Source: Spirometra erinaceieuropaei
Taxonomy: Eukaryota > Platyhelminthes > Cestoda > Diphyllobothriidea > Diphyllobothriidae
Assembly: GCA_902702965.1 (NCBI GenBank)
Contig: CACRXP010000171.1
Location: 285,051 to 349,050 of the forward strand
Direction: 5' to 3'
DNA length: 64,000 bases
This document shows positions 10,696 to 21,725 of this stretch, one piece after another. Within the stretch, counting starts at the first letter, position 1. The number at the start of each line of letters is the position of its first letter. Below the pieces are notes generated by a model. It was not told the DNA's origin. It did not search any database and was given only the letters and a program-made list of their open reading frames with translations. The position numbers and the translations under genes are program-made.

Positions 10696-10929
10696 CTAGT
10701 CATTTTTGAAGGTCTCAACGTTTTCCGCTAAGACAACGGAGTTCGGCAATTTGTTCCATCCTTCAACCAGTCGGTAGGAGAAGAATTTGGCCCGCAATTC
10801 GAGTTTGACATCTTTCAGCTTCAATTTGTATAGGTGCCCTCGAAGATTGGTCGTCCGCGACAGTTCGAAGAAGTCGTTAAACTGAAGAGCAATGTCTACC
10901 CCTCGGACGATCCTGAAGGTCATGCTCAT
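10696..10929 (-). pseudogene. CR1-like ORF2 C-terminal fragment
   Basis: 77 residues resembling the C-terminus of CR1-like polyproteins: a TFRIVRGVD block, NDFFELSRTTNLRGH, then FSYRLVEGWNKLPNSVV. That order (TTNLRGH, then W-N-x-L-P) is typical after the RT domain. It is frameshifted relative to the preceding segment at 11005-11325. Confidence 0.8.
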
Positions 10930-11004
10930 ATCCCCTCTCTATTGTCTATAAGAGAGAGAAAATAATTTAAGCTTTTCCAGGTGTCTCTCATGAGGTAAGC
11001 CACT

Positions 11005-11325
11005 TCATCCGTCGACTTGCTTGGCCGCTCTTCGTAGTACGTTCTTCAGTAGGGTGTAATTTTCTTTCGTCCAGAGACACCATGCCTGAGCACAATATTC
11101 CAACATTAGTCGAACGTATGCCCCAAATACTCGTCCGAAAGGTTCTTCGTCATAATTGAGGAAGGATCTTCTAATCGCGCCTAGGATACCCATAGTTTTC
11201 ATTGATACCTTGGCGCAGTGAGACGATGGTTTGAGAGTTGACGTCATCCACACACCGAGATCTCTTAACTTTTTGACTGATTCAAGTTTCTGACCTCCTA
11301 TAAAGTGGTGAGATCCAAATCTCAA
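11005..11325 (-). pseudogene. CR1-like ORF2, post-RT segment
   Basis: 106 residues with KLRDLGVWMTSTLKPS, GAIRRSFLNYDEE, VFGAYVRLMLEYCAQAW and a final RRAAKQV. These match the thumb and C-terminal part of CR1/jockey-like reverse transcriptases. The upstream palm with the catalytic aspartates is absent from the copy. Confidence 0.85.
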
Positions 11326-11526
11326 CGGCCCCCTGTTGCTCGATCTTAATCCGATAAGTTGGCATTTGTTACGATTGAGGCTAAGGCACTACTCAACCGC
11401 TTTCGGGTCAGGTGTTTGTGCAGCATTCCAATTCACCTTCTGTAGCAAATTTTTCATTCGGGGATAATCCCCTTCCCATACACTTCTTTCCTCAGCAGCT
11501 CGAAATTCGGGGGCGGAAAAATGACT

Positions 11527-11895
11527 TTACTCCCAAGCAAGAACGCAATGGTCACGTCGGCTAAGGGGCGTGTGCGATTCCAACCCGAGAGCGCAACTAT
11601 CATCCCTAGTGATGATGAGGTTTAAACAACTGGACTGCTGTCCCTCTCTGAATCGAGTGTTCACTGTAACATGTTGGATAAGGAACTCATTTGTGATCAA
11701 TTGAATACATTTCTGTTCCAGGGAGTTTTCTGATCGCGTGCAAGGCATCAAATCCCACCCGATGTCTGGACAATTGAAATTACCAAGTAGCATTATGTGT
11801 TTGCTTTGACAAATGTCTATCGCGACGATGAGTGCCTCTTCCGCACCCGTCCGCTGGCCTGGCGGTCTGTAAACCAGGGCACATTCAAGTAACAA
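11527..11895 (-). pseudogene. CR1-like endonuclease domain, C-terminal part
   Basis: 122 residues covering the second half of an exonuclease-endonuclease-phosphatase fold: CALVYRPPG, LLGNFNCPDIGWD (equivalent to the usual GDFN block, here GNFN), then SCLNLIITRDD and the terminal SRRDHCVL (equivalent to the S-D-H motif). The Asp-to-Asn change in the GDFN block would impair catalysis. It continues, after frame breaks, from 12017-12514. Confidence 0.8.
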
Positions 11896-12016
11896 CTGAG
11901 TATTTCACAATCAATGTGCCGAAACGGGGAAGACTCGACTCTGGAAAGTCGATGCCATCTCGTATAAATATCGCAATTCCCCCACCCCTTCGTTTGTTTC
12001 GGTCATTCGGAGAAGC

Positions 12017-12514
12017 TTAAAACCATCTAGCATGACTTTCGCGTCCTTTATCTGCGTATTTAACCATTTTTTCTGTTAAAGCTTTCAAGTCGGGTTGGAA
12101 GTGGGCCACGGTGAGTTTTATTTTGTCCAATTTGTTGAATAAACTCTGCACATTTGTGTACATCATTTTTATATTAATCTGTTGTTCAAATTTCAGGAAA
12201 TTGTTTGCCAGTGCTTTCGATTGATAGTTACAACTGCATATTTCACATGGCGCACCGGACCCACGAGTCGATTCTGAATTTGCTGAAGTTTGTCGAAACC
12301 GGGCGTCGGTACTTTTACCGTCAATGTCACCGGCGGATTCCCCATAAAAGAACGCTCTATTTTCATAATTTGGTTGTTTATTGTTTTCAGATTTAGAAAA
12401 GAGACGGGGGATGCTGGGAGACCCACTGACGAGCCGAACCCCTCGCAGCTGCGCCATGCAACGGCAAAATATTAGCGAAACACGTGTGTATGGGCTTTTG
12501 GTTAGTACCTGCAC
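12017..12514 (-). pseudogene. CR1-like endonuclease domain start
   Basis: The end of this frame has KMMYTNVQSLFNKLDKIK followed by HFQPDLKALTE, the N-terminal beta strand and metal-binding Glu region of CR1-type endonucleases. The first 40 or so residues run through repeat B and are not element protein. The frame is broken after the TE block. Confidence 0.7.
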
Positions 12515-12540
12515 TGTTAGTATGGTATCCCATCACACTC
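12389..12540 (+). repeat. Repeat family B, right half plus start of next unit
   Basis: GACGGGGGATGCTGGGAGACC matches 14909-14928. CGTGTGTATGGGCTTTTGGT and GTATGGTATCC match 14980-15030 in the same order. It completes the unit begun at 10305. Confidence 0.65.
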
Positions 12541-12544
12541 AATT

Positions 12545-13930
12545 ATTTGCATTAAATTTCGGCCTGAGATTATAAAACCTCATTTGGAGTAACTTTTACC
12601 AATCTTGCGAATTAATTTCTGCGCAGATAACGGAAGGGAATTTATATTGAGATTAGCGTGACTTTTGCCTTCTGACCGCTTTCCTTGTCTTAATTCTTCT
12701 TACAACTTTTCATAGAAAGTTCAATGTGCGCGTCAAGATCAAACAAACCGTAACGGGTTAAATTGTTCGAGGGCATTTTATTTTATCAAATAGGTTGTGG
12801 TCTTATTTGATTGGTAGGTAATCAAGATTGTTCGGACGGTGTGAAGATCTGTCGGTTCCATTACACTGCCCATACACTGGGAATTACCACGCGGTTCCCT
12901 CTGTAGCCTTCCAGCTGTGATTACACCCTTCTTGTCCTCTCGATCCAACGTGTGGCTGCGTTCGGGGGCAACCTTCACTCGCTTCCCTGCCCGTCCTCCG
13001 AGCTCTGCTTGCGCCATCTTTCCTTCCTAATCTAGCAAGTGGCTAAATTATGTATGCTTACTAAACTTGTTTTAAGAAGCTAACCAAGTGTTATCACTCA
13101 GAACCGAACTCCGCGCCGTTCATTGCCACAACATAATGTGACTGAGTGGTCTGCATTAAGCTAGAACTTGCACATACCATGGGCGGCGGGAATGTAACTG
13201 CTTACGGCGTTCTGCATATGCTTGTAGCTTGAAACGGTGGTAAATTCTGAGTAAGCGTAGGGAAATGTGTTATTTGCCGGCCTTATTTTCCGCACACATA
13301 TGAGCTACCTTTGAGAGGATCTCTGGTTGTGAGTTTATGCGTTCGATGTTCTCTGGCGGAGTCATTCTTGGTCACTTTATTGTTCTTGTGGTGAATTCAC
13401 TGAAGTTGGTCGATTCGTTTGAAGCCTTCTTTGTGAAAAATATCATAATTCATTCTGACTTCAACTTGGCACGACTTCACAGCCTGCAGTAATTTAGAAG
13501 TACACATCAAACGCAATTGCCGCAGATGTGCCCGCCAGCCCGCCTAGACTTTTCCGATTTTGACAAGCTGGGCAGGCATCGTAAGAAAAAATATTATTGC
13601 GCAATGTTTTGTTTTTGAAAAGAATCTGCGCTTTATATTGGAAATCCGACTTCGCGACTCAGAACACACTTCGAGCGTTTGACATCCAGATATGGGGATC
13701 CAGCTTGCCAGAACCATTTTCTGCTTTCTGCTGGTGACGGTCATCAAAGGTCTGTGCAATTTTATATGCGATCTTGACCGTGTAATATTCGCGTCTTCCT
13801 CAGCGTGCATTTAAAATAAAAATATCTATTTCTGAAACCCGCACTAACGAGTCGATGTGTGTTTAATACTTTTTTTCTTACCTTTTTTACCGGGCACTTT
13901 TTTGTTCCAAGTAGCATAATGCTTGACAAA
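12545..13930. other. No gene seen
   Basis: Mixed composition with short frames on both strands. None carries a recognisable domain. No repeat shared with other parts of the window was found. Confidence 0.4.
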
Positions 13931-13935
13931 TAAGA

Positions 13936-13978
13936 GCTTCTTCTTCTTCTTCTTCTTCTTCTTCTTCTTCTTCTTCTC
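13936..13978 (+). repeat. (CTT)n microsatellite
   Basis: About 14 near-perfect CTT units. It produces a run of phenylalanine in one frame, which should not be read as coding. Confidence 0.95.
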
Positions 13979-13979
13979 G

Positions 13980-14530
13980 ATTTTGGCTTTAGCCGCGCAC
14001 CTTGTTCACCTTAGCGTGAAGTTGCCCGCTTGCTCGATAGGCGTGGTCGCGCTGGACACAAATGCGCGGCTTGAGCGAAATTTTTACTTTGCAGTTTTTG
14101 TGAGCCCCACAGATGTATTTGTTTGCGTGCATATATTCTGAATTATGACGCCGGTAAAGACAAATTTAGTAAATGTCCAGAGGGAAGCTCTTCGTACATC
14201 TGTCTATTGTTTTTTAAAAACCAGCTTTGCTGAATGAGATAACTATGCAGGGTTATCACGTAAACCAGGACTCAGGATTAAGAGCGGCTCTTCTTACCTC
14301 TGGTATTCTCATATAAAGTCTTTACTTCATAGAGTGCGTAACCGAATACTTCTGGGGCGCACAGTCAGCGGTCTGTACATTTGAACATTTCTATCCTTGT
14401 TAAACTACAGTGCTTTCTTTGCTGCCTTCTAATTTCCTCAGTAATTATTTACGATGTTGAAGTAGATCAGTTTATTCAAGGTCTATAGGCTCAGACCGAG
14501 AATTTCATGCATAAATATTTGGGCAAAAAC
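13980..14530. other. No gene seen
   Basis: No motif, repeat or exon-like structure recognised between the CTT tract and repeat B. Confidence 0.4.
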
Positions 14531-14532
14531 CA

Positions 14533-15045
14533 TCCTCCACAGCAGGTAACCGCGTAATATTCATTAACTGCCCACAGGCAGTTAGCAGTATACCATACTA
14601 ACAGCACAGGTACTAGCCAAAAGCTCATACACGCGTGTTTCGCCAATATTCTGCCACTGCATGGCACAGCTACGAGGAAGTCGATTCATCAGTGCGTCGT
14701 CCTAACCGGCGGTTGGTAGTTAATGAATATTACGCAGCTACCCTCTGTGGCTGATGGACGTCCGACCAAATATTGACACATAAAACTTAGGTTTGAGACC
14801 ATAGACCTAAAAAATATTGACCAACCCCGATTTCGCAGCTAATTTTTGAGGAAACTAAAAAGCTACAATCTCGTAATTGGTGTGCCTACCAAAAAAACAG
14901 ACGGAGAATGCTGGGGGACCAAGTAACTAGTCGAATCCCTCGAAGCTGCGTCAGGCAGCCGCAGAATAACGGCGAAATACGCGTGTATGGGCTTTTGGCT
15001 AGTATCTACGCAGTTGGTATGGTATCCACTTACTCTAAATTACTT
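14533..15045. repeat. Repeat family B, head-to-head inverted copies
   Basis: The left part (14533-14660) is the reverse complement of repeat B: TACCATACTAACAGCACAGG and TAGCCAAAAGC. The right part (14690-15035) is in forward orientation and ends with TGTATGGGCTTTTGGCTAGT and GGTATGGTATCC. About 30 bases separate the two at the centre. The arrangement could be a foldback form of the repeat or two insertions. Confidence 0.65.
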
Positions 15046-15049
15046 TCTT

Positions 15050-16125
15050 TGCCCCTATGTGAATTCTAAATTTCGAGATTTCTGTTTAACCAGTTTTCAT
15101 TGGGTTCAAAACTAAGGATTCCAACTCCAGTTCTTATAATTCTCATCATGTGAGGAAATAAAAAATTACATTCAGACTGCAGTGCGCGACCGAACCACGC
15201 GCCGTTTAGGGGGCTATCTGCGTAGTTTGGTTGTGGTGAACGACTCAGATAAATAGCAGCCTCCCAGGCCTTGGATGATACGGAGCGTCAGCATAGGGTT
15301 CCTTATCATTTGCCTAAGACGAAATATTTTTGTTTTGAAAAAACCCAGTCCTTGAAGGCTATTGGTCCTTTAGGAGAGTATTGATGACTTTCATATTCCA
15401 AGGCCTCCATGCCTCCACAGCGTAATCCAGTTGTGGCCACACAGACGTTCTTCGTACTTAAATAAAGCTTTATTCGCCAAAGCTGGCAACGGCGCGCTCG
15501 ATGAATAACAGCGTCGGCATCATGGGACATGTGACCTTTGCACAGTGTGGCGATTGGTTCTAATCCATCAGCCGAACCCCTTTTCCGCTCCCATCTCCTA
15601 GACTAGTGTAAAATTGAAGGATTGTGTCCTGTTGTTCAAAATCCGAAGTTTTCCTTTCCGATAGAAGGGGCATTTGCCACATCTAAGGCTTGAGGCCACC
15701 TTATCAAACACTGCCTGAGCTGACCTAGACCTGTTGACAATTATTCTTTATCGGTTTTATTTAAGAGTGCGCTAAACCTAAGCGTCATCTGCGAACATAA
15801 TAACACACCGGAAGCATTCATCGATGAACAGGACAAAACAAATAGAGGAAGGACTCTCACTTCCGTTGCTTGGTGACCAACAAATATATTTTCCTCCTAC
15901 CTTTAGGGGGTTTTCCCTCACACCAACGCGGTGTAGGCTCTGCAGAAGACGCTACTGTGGTTAGAGCGTGCGGAATCGTTGCCGCATATCAGAAAGATGC
16001 CGTCGCTCAAAGAATTACATTAATTCGCATTTGAAAACTTTTTGCTTTATCTATCGGAACTTTATCTACCCTTTATTGATCGGCGGTCATTTTGGCCATT
16101 TTGCGTTACAATCAACTTAAAGAAC
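15050..16125. other. No gene seen
   Basis: Sequence without recognised coding or repeat content. A short minus-strand frame (15306-15530) has no motif. Confidence 0.4.
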
Positions 16126-16129
16126 TTAG

Positions 16130-16190
16130 GCAGGAAACTAAAAAGTTACAATTTCTAAATTGGTGTGCCTACCAAAAACAGACGGAGCCT
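16130..16190 (+). repeat. Repeat family B fragment
   Basis: AAACTAAAAAGTTACAATTT and TGGTGTGCCTACCAAAAACA match 14845-14900, so this is a short internal piece of the unit. Confidence 0.6.
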
Positions 16191-16244
16191 TAGTCGTCTT
16201 CCTTGTATCCGCCTTTAACGTAGGAGTCTGGCCCAAATAATCAC

Positions 16245-16345
16245 CTTAAGACAATCAGAACCGCAACCCCACCAAAGTAATTCCTTCTGACCGAAAACGC
16301 ATTTCAGAATTTCGGTTAACACTTCATGAGACCGGCTACTGACTG
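16245..16345 (+). mobile_element. Foldback element F3, right end only
   Basis: GACCGAAAACGCATTTCAGA, TTTCGGTTAACACTTCATGA and a terminal ACTG followed by TA match the right ends of other foldback copies. The rest of the element is absent. Confidence 0.6.
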
Positions 16346-16564
16346 TAGTTGTTCCTGAAATTAATGCTCCTGTCGACGTGATAGTTTTACCATAGCTCTT
16401 GCTCGTAGTCTACTTTCCTCGGAAGCCTCGTCTTTAGACGTTAAAACCAGCTGATTATCTTTGTTTTCGAGTTGGAACAGCTTTTGTTGATAGTCTCGTG
16501 AAGGAAAGCTGAAAATTCCAGTCAGTCGTCGACTACACATGCGGAGAATCTGGACGTTCAGTAT

Positions 16565-16690
16565 TTTGTAATTATTTACGTACTAACAACACAGGTATTA
16601 GCTAAACGCCAGCAAGTACGGTAAATAATTGCTCAATTCCATACTACTGGCTGCCTGTTGGCGGTTTGGGAATACTACGCGCTTATTTCG
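16565..16690 (-). repeat. Repeat family B fragment with inverted flanks
   Basis: TACTAACAACACAGGTATTA is the inverted TAATACCTGTG block of repeat B. It is bracketed by AATTATTTACGTAC and GTACGGTAAATAATT, an imperfect inverted repeat (about 16568-16630). Confidence 0.45.
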
Positions 16691-16699
16691 CAGCAGCTC

Positions 16700-16995
16700 G
16701 AAAATTCATATCAGATTTCGGACCTTGCCTGCAATGCTCTGTTCCGAAAGATTTACTCCGGGTTCGCTCGCTAAATTCCTCGGAAATTTAACACGGCAAG
16801 TAGACATTCAGTTCTTCGTTTTTTCTGACCCTGGTGGTGCGGTCAGATACGGAGGAAAGTGAATACTCTCACTATAGGGTTACGAAACTACTTATGCCGT
16901 GAAACGGCTGCCGTGCGCTTCTGTCACAAAAGATCCAAACAGTCGTCACGGAGTTGACGATAGGACGTCTTGGAAGGGAGATGGGTTTTTGTTTC
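16700..16995. other. No gene seen
   Basis: A 77-residue frame lies at 16629-16862 but overlaps the repeat fragment and has no motif. No other feature was recognised. Confidence 0.35.
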
Positions 16996-16998
16996 GTG

Positions 16999-17406
16999 CG
17001 AGAAGGTGGGCTAACTCATGAAAAGTCTCACAATCAGGAACTTTTTAAAATCAAATTATGTCCGTCCTTTAAGTATAAAATTGAAAGAAGACGTATTTGT
17101 CTATCGAACGAACAAAAGAATCAATGTGTTTATGCATGTTTTCCATGAAATAGGATTGCACTTTTAGGGATATCGAAAATCAATGAGGAAAGTGCATGCT
17201 GCTTGGGTGGTCATTTTTTACAGAGTGTAGTTCCCAGATGCAGTCGAAAGGAAGAGTATTTGAAAGCCAGCAGCCTGAGGTAACTGAATTATTATTTAAT
17301 AATACCGCAGACCGATTAGTTTTACAAGCCTACTAAATTATTATTTTGAAAACGAAAACGCATTTTGGAATTTCGGTTGACATTTCATGAGTTAGCCCAC
17401 CTACTG
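16999..17406. mobile_element. Foldback element F4, deletion derivative
   Basis: About 25 bases of left terminus (AAGGTGGGCTAACTCATGAAA) join directly to interior sequence (GTCTCACAATCAGGAAC) and a full right arm. The arm ends CATTTCATGAGTTAGCCCAC then CTACTG with TA outside. Most of the left arm is deleted. Confidence 0.7.
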
Positions 17407-17408
17407 TA

Positions 17409-18197
17409 AGTAGCATGCATTTTTCTCATTTATTTTCGATGCATCTAAAAATTCAGTAGTTTTGCATGGGAAGCATGCATAAAAAAATATTCATTCCTTT
17501 GTATTTCGGTAGAAAATTGCGTCTTCTTCCAATTTTTTGCTCAAAAAATTCTATAAATCGGTTTATAAAAACTTTTTCAATTCCCGAATAATTTTGAACC
17601 CGACTCGGCGTTACACTTGCATGCAGGGTTTCCAAACTACAAACCGTATATTTTTTGCGTACAAAAAATCATACATTTCTCTAGAGTATTAAGAGGAGAC
17701 TGTGCTAGGTTCCCAAAATTAAGCAGCGGATTTGGTCCCGATTATAAACTTTCCAAACGGCCTTAGTAAATGTAAAGACACAATATTTTATGAACGGGCA
17801 TTTCACGGCATTAAAAAATCTCACAATTAAAAACTTTTTCAAACCCGACTTTTAACTTTTGTTCTAGCATATAATTGGTCTAAGACGTAATCTTCTACCG
17901 ATTGAGCAAAAAATGAATATTCTTACGCATGTTTCCCATGAAATACAATTGCATTTTAGGACATTGAAAATCAATGAGAAAAATGCATGCTTCTTATGGT
18001 GTCATTTTTTAAAATCCATGGTTGCTACATGCAGCCGAAAAGAAGTTCGTTCGAAAGCTGACATCCTGGGAAAACTGAATGATTATTGAATTATATTGCA
18101 GACCAATTAGTTTTACAACCATACTCAATTAATCTTTCGAAAACGAAGACACATTTCGTAATTTCGGTTTACATTTAATGAGTTTGCCCACTTACTG
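17409..18197. mobile_element. Foldback element F5, left terminus missing
   Basis: It begins abruptly at GTAGCATGCATTTTTCTCATT, an inner left-arm sequence, next to the end of F4. It then runs through the centre to a right end TTTGCCCACTTACTG followed by TA. The central palindrome has decayed (TTTTTTGCGTACAAAAAA near 17651-17668). The abutment with F4 suggests one element inserted into the other, or a shared deletion. Confidence 0.7.
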
Positions 18198-18459
18198 TAA
18201 GTTTACTTCTATGTCTTGCGCAGTAATCAGATTTCAGAGCGATAAAGGAACTCATGATCAGGACGCTAAATCGGTTATTTGACTACAGGAGCACCTGCTG
18301 ATTTTAGTTTATTTTGGCTTGCAGTTAGTCTTTTTTCTTCCTGAGGTTTTCCGGCTGAACACCGATTGCTGCCGCACAATCAAAATGCCGCGAAAATTGT
18401 TTATAAAAGTACTTTTACTCACGCACATGTAAAACAAGTTTTAATTTGGCAAATCAAAG
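18198..18459. other. Upstream of visible protease exons
   Basis: An exon with a start codon and signal peptide for the protease is expected at or upstream of this stretch but could not be identified. A frame from 18366 is open into exon A, but its first 30 residues do not look like a signal peptide. Confidence 0.3.
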
Positions 18460-18578
18460 CTGTGGAGATTGAGCCTGGCTTTCCAACTGACTGTGGGCTA
18501 CCGACTGTCCAACGCGAGGACAAAGAGGAGGCCGAGGGTATGAAGGTCCGCGCAACACCTCACAGCTGGCCCTGGCAT
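18460..18578 (+). CDS. S1 serine protease exon A (propeptide junction)
   Basis: This exon reads GFPTDCGLPTVQ then MKVRATPHSWPWHV, the usual start of a chymotrypsin-fold domain: a cysteine before the cleavage region, then the P-x-S-W-P-W-x-V strand. The donor after CAT is GTAAGC at 18579, in phase 0, and it joins exactly to exon B (H-V-G-L-W). The Cys here is expected to pair with the Cys of VQPICFP in exon C. The usual I-V-G-G activation motif is replaced by a GMKVRA-like stretch, so zymogen cleavage may differ. The acceptor at 18458-18459 is a guess. The exon with the start codon and signal peptide was not found. Confidence 0.75.
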
Positions 18579-19149
18579 GTAAGCAAATGTTTAATGTGCC
18601 CTTAATACGGCAATGGTAAGGGGTTGCAAAAAAATTGTGCAACATAAACAAACCCCTAATCCTCCTTCCACAGCTCCATAACAGAAGTAATGATGCATCA
18701 TACAATAATTCTGGCGATTTGAAGGCCAATATTACCTTTTGGACCCTTCAACGAAACTAAAGCTTAATTTGTACCATTTCAAACGAAAGCTTTTTCCCTG
18801 AAATTAAACAGAAGACGTTGAGAAGTTTTATTACATCACCACCAATTGGAAATGCAAACAAGTAGATGATTGTACAAATAAACACCAGTCAGACCACGCT
18901 GTTTCATTACTTTAAACCAGTTAAAAATGCAAATCTCGTAGAAGTGCCACGTATTTTGGCTCGCCTCTTCGAATAAGTGCATGGTTATACACGCAGATTT
19001 CTGTCGGCCCACTCTGTGCATTTAACAGACATTTAAATTTTCAGCACAGGATAAGCGGCTCTTATCTAGATTTGGAGGCGACTTAGTATACATAACGACA
19101 GCTTGACGAAACAGCCTACACTATTCTGCGTACTGACAGACCTGTAGCG

Positions 19150-19710
19150 GCTAAGCGGTGATGGTGTACGCTCAGTACGCCACAACTTCAGGCCATATCC
19201 CAAGTTGTTAGAAGCAGGACGCCATTTGGTAAGGACACTTTATCCTGTACAAAATAGTGAAGGGGAAGTTGGCAACCGGACGAGGATGCATCCGGCGCCG
19301 CGGAGGCGGCGTCCGCGAGAGCGACGAGCCCAGTGTCGCCGAAGGTCGCCGCTGCAGATTTTTTACGCTAGTGGTCTGGCTGTGTCCGCCATTGTACCAA
19401 TCAGCAAGATGATTTGTGTTGATTGGCTCAGAGCCCACGCGAAGGTACTGACACGCCTCGCATGGTGCAGGCAGAAAATCGACCAGGTGCGTGGTGCATA
19501 CAGTGAATTGCAACGAGACAAATCGAAGCCGGGCAGACGTGCGTGCCATAGCAGGCTGTCGCTGGGACGTAAGTGCAGGCGCTAGCGAGAGGCGCGACGT
19601 AGCCATTATGGCTGTCCACTACAGATCCATTGTTTGGCCAATAATGGAGATCATAAATTTGAATCAAAAATGAATCATTGCGCCTCAAAACTGGCGACAC
19701 ATGTGGCCGG
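19150..19710. other. GC-rich block in protease intron
   Basis: A stretch of higher GC content than its surroundings with open frames on both strands (126 and 132 residues). The overlap on both strands and the lack of motifs argue for composition rather than coding. It may be part of an unrecognised repeat. Confidence 0.4.
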
Positions 19711-19959
19711 CAGGAAACGGGTATAGATTAAAAAACCGGACAAGGTTCGGATACGTTGCCCCGATCCCAAGATTACGTGCATGATGGACATTCAAAGTAA
19801 TGAAAGCCAAGGGAGAAGTTTAAATCGTTAGTACGGAAAGTATCCGAGGCGGAAATGGAAAGGCAACCTGCTGTATGACAAATTTGCCTCGAGATTGATG
19901 GAAGCCTAGAATTCCGGCATTAGACCTGGCTGACAGGACACGCGGAGCGGCATTACCGC

Positions 19960-20295
19960 AAACCTAACGATAACCTCAAAAGCAAACGTAATCATTAACG
20001 AAATTATAAACCTAACACAAGCCCTTAAATAAACACTTAACCAGACTCTAAGGCTAGCACAAACCCTAGACTTAAATCTAAGCCTAACCCCTATACTTAC
20101 TTAGATCCTGACCCTAACTCAAACCCTAACCCTAACCACAACCCTAACCCTAACCCCAACCTTGAAACTAAACGTAAACCTAAACCGACATTCAAACCCT
20201 AGCTCTAATTAGAACCCTTAAACTTAACAGAAACTCTAAGCCTAGACTCAATTCTTAGCCTGACACTAACTCAAACCCTAAAACTAACCATGCTT
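19960..20295 (+). repeat. Degenerate telomere-like (CCCTAA)n tract
   Basis: Many variants of CCCTAA/ACCCTAA with changes (AACCTAA, AACCCTT, AACTCTAA), densest at 20105-20160. TTAGGG is the common animal telomere repeat. Here it sits inside a protease intron, so it is an interstitial, mutated tract. Confidence 0.8.
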
Positions 20296-20730
20296 CTAAA
20301 CCGAAACTTCAGTTTAACATTTTCCGTTGTAGCTTCGGGTACCTTTCCACTAACGATTAGAGCATTTTCCTTCAGCTAACTTTACTTTCACTGCCCACGT
20401 TGCACCAGGACAGGGTGATCGATCCCTATCAAAAACTGGAACAAGGAAAAATGACCCCATAAATAAGAACGAGGCGAATGGTCTCAATGTGCACAAATCG
20501 TGAGGAGTTTGCGGCCGAAGTAGAGACTTCTGTAAATTATTTGCAAAATCAGCGGAGTGTATTATTTGTCTGCTGGATAGCAGTACGCAGTCGTAAGTTT
20601 TTAAAAAATAATCCAATCTGAATCTTACAGTTCGGTTGTGGAAATCACAGCAAGAATAATTTTAGTGCAATTTTTACAGTAAACGTAGATAGGTTTTTGA
20701 GTGCACAACACCGTTTTCTTTCCTCCAAAG

Positions 20731-21055
20731 GTGGGATTATGGTCAGAGCGCAGGGGAGAACATCCGTACTGTGGAGGAACCCTCATCAGTCGTTCCCTCG
20801 TTGTGACTTCGGCACATTGCGTTGGCTCCCTCGTTGGCTGCCCTGATTCGGCATTCGGAAAAGTAGTGCAGATTGCAGATCAGCCAGAGGATCGGCTTCA
20901 TGTGCTGGTTGGTGCTCACGATTATACTCAAGCAGATGCCTCTTGGCAGTTGCGTCTTGTGGTGTATGCAGTCGTCCACCCGAACTACGACGACGGCGCG
21001 GGAGAAAATGGCTACGACATCGCGTTATTAAAGCTTCGCGAGCCCATACCTCAAG
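20731..21055 (+). CDS. S1 serine protease exon B (catalytic His and Asp)
   Basis: It encodes VGLWSERRGEHPYCGGTLIS, then LVVTSAHC with the catalytic histidine (His57 in chymotrypsin numbering) and YDIALLKL with the catalytic aspartate (Asp102). CGG and SAHC supply the conserved Cys42-Cys58 pair. An extra cysteine sits in the loop after the His (VGSLVGCPDSAF). The acceptor is TTTCCTCCAAAG before GTG. The donor GTAGGT starts at 21056, leaving one base of a split codon (phase 1). A trinucleotide microsatellite begins 20 bases into the next intron. The predicted role is an extracellular or secreted protease. Confidence 0.88.
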
Positions 21056-21075
21056 GTAGGTTGATAGACTCCTAC

Positions 21076-21361
<286 letters not shown>

Positions 21362-21534
21362 CGAACAAAGGGGCTAGTGTACAGAACAGTCGGAGTCGCA
21401 TAATCGTCGACTCCATGAACCCCAACTGTGCGTATTACGATCTCTAAGCCAGCGTCCTTTTTTATACCTTTAATCTGCTTAGCGATCGAAATGCTACAGA
21501 CGTCTTGAGAAACAGTGCGTTAATAATAAGTAGA

Positions 21535-21725
21535 AACGATCGATGAAACAAGAGCTCTATTCGCCTGACGTTTCGGATTCAAGCTGAAACCTATCACCAG
21601 AGTCAGTAACAGATACGACAAAATCGTACTGGTCCCAAGTCTTCGGGAGCAATCCCGTACATCGAGAATGTCTTCAGGGCCGCCAGTCGCCTTCTCGCGC
21701 CGTTGGTCGTTGGAGTTGTACACAG
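21535..21725 (-). repeat. PLE-like 3' tail remnant
   Basis: On the minus strand it carries GACTCTGGTGATAGG followed by AATCCGAAACGTCAGGCGAA, matching the tail block at 24806-24846 and the general PLE tail pattern in this window. Upstream coding was not recognised. Confidence 0.5.

Larger units (their letters stand above)
10545..12388 (-). mobile_element. CR1-like non-LTR retrotransposon, internally deleted
   Basis: Read on the minus strand, the order is an apurinic-type endonuclease, a short pre-RT segment, and then the C-terminal part of a CR1/jockey-like polyprotein. The catalytic reverse transcriptase core is missing at about 11330-11450: the frame jumps from the linker (DYPRMKNLLQKVNWN) to the region after the YADD motif (KLRDLGVWMTSTLKPS). 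The element is flanked by the two halves of repeat B. It cannot be autonomous. Confidence 0.8.

Noticed and set aside
13923..14141. Frame with a poly-Phe run resembling a membrane segment
   Set aside because: The run is the (CTT)n microsatellite.
19205..19606. Overlapping frames of 126 (+) and 132 (-) residues
   Set aside because: Both strands are open in a GC-rich block, neither has a motif, and the block lies in a protease intron.
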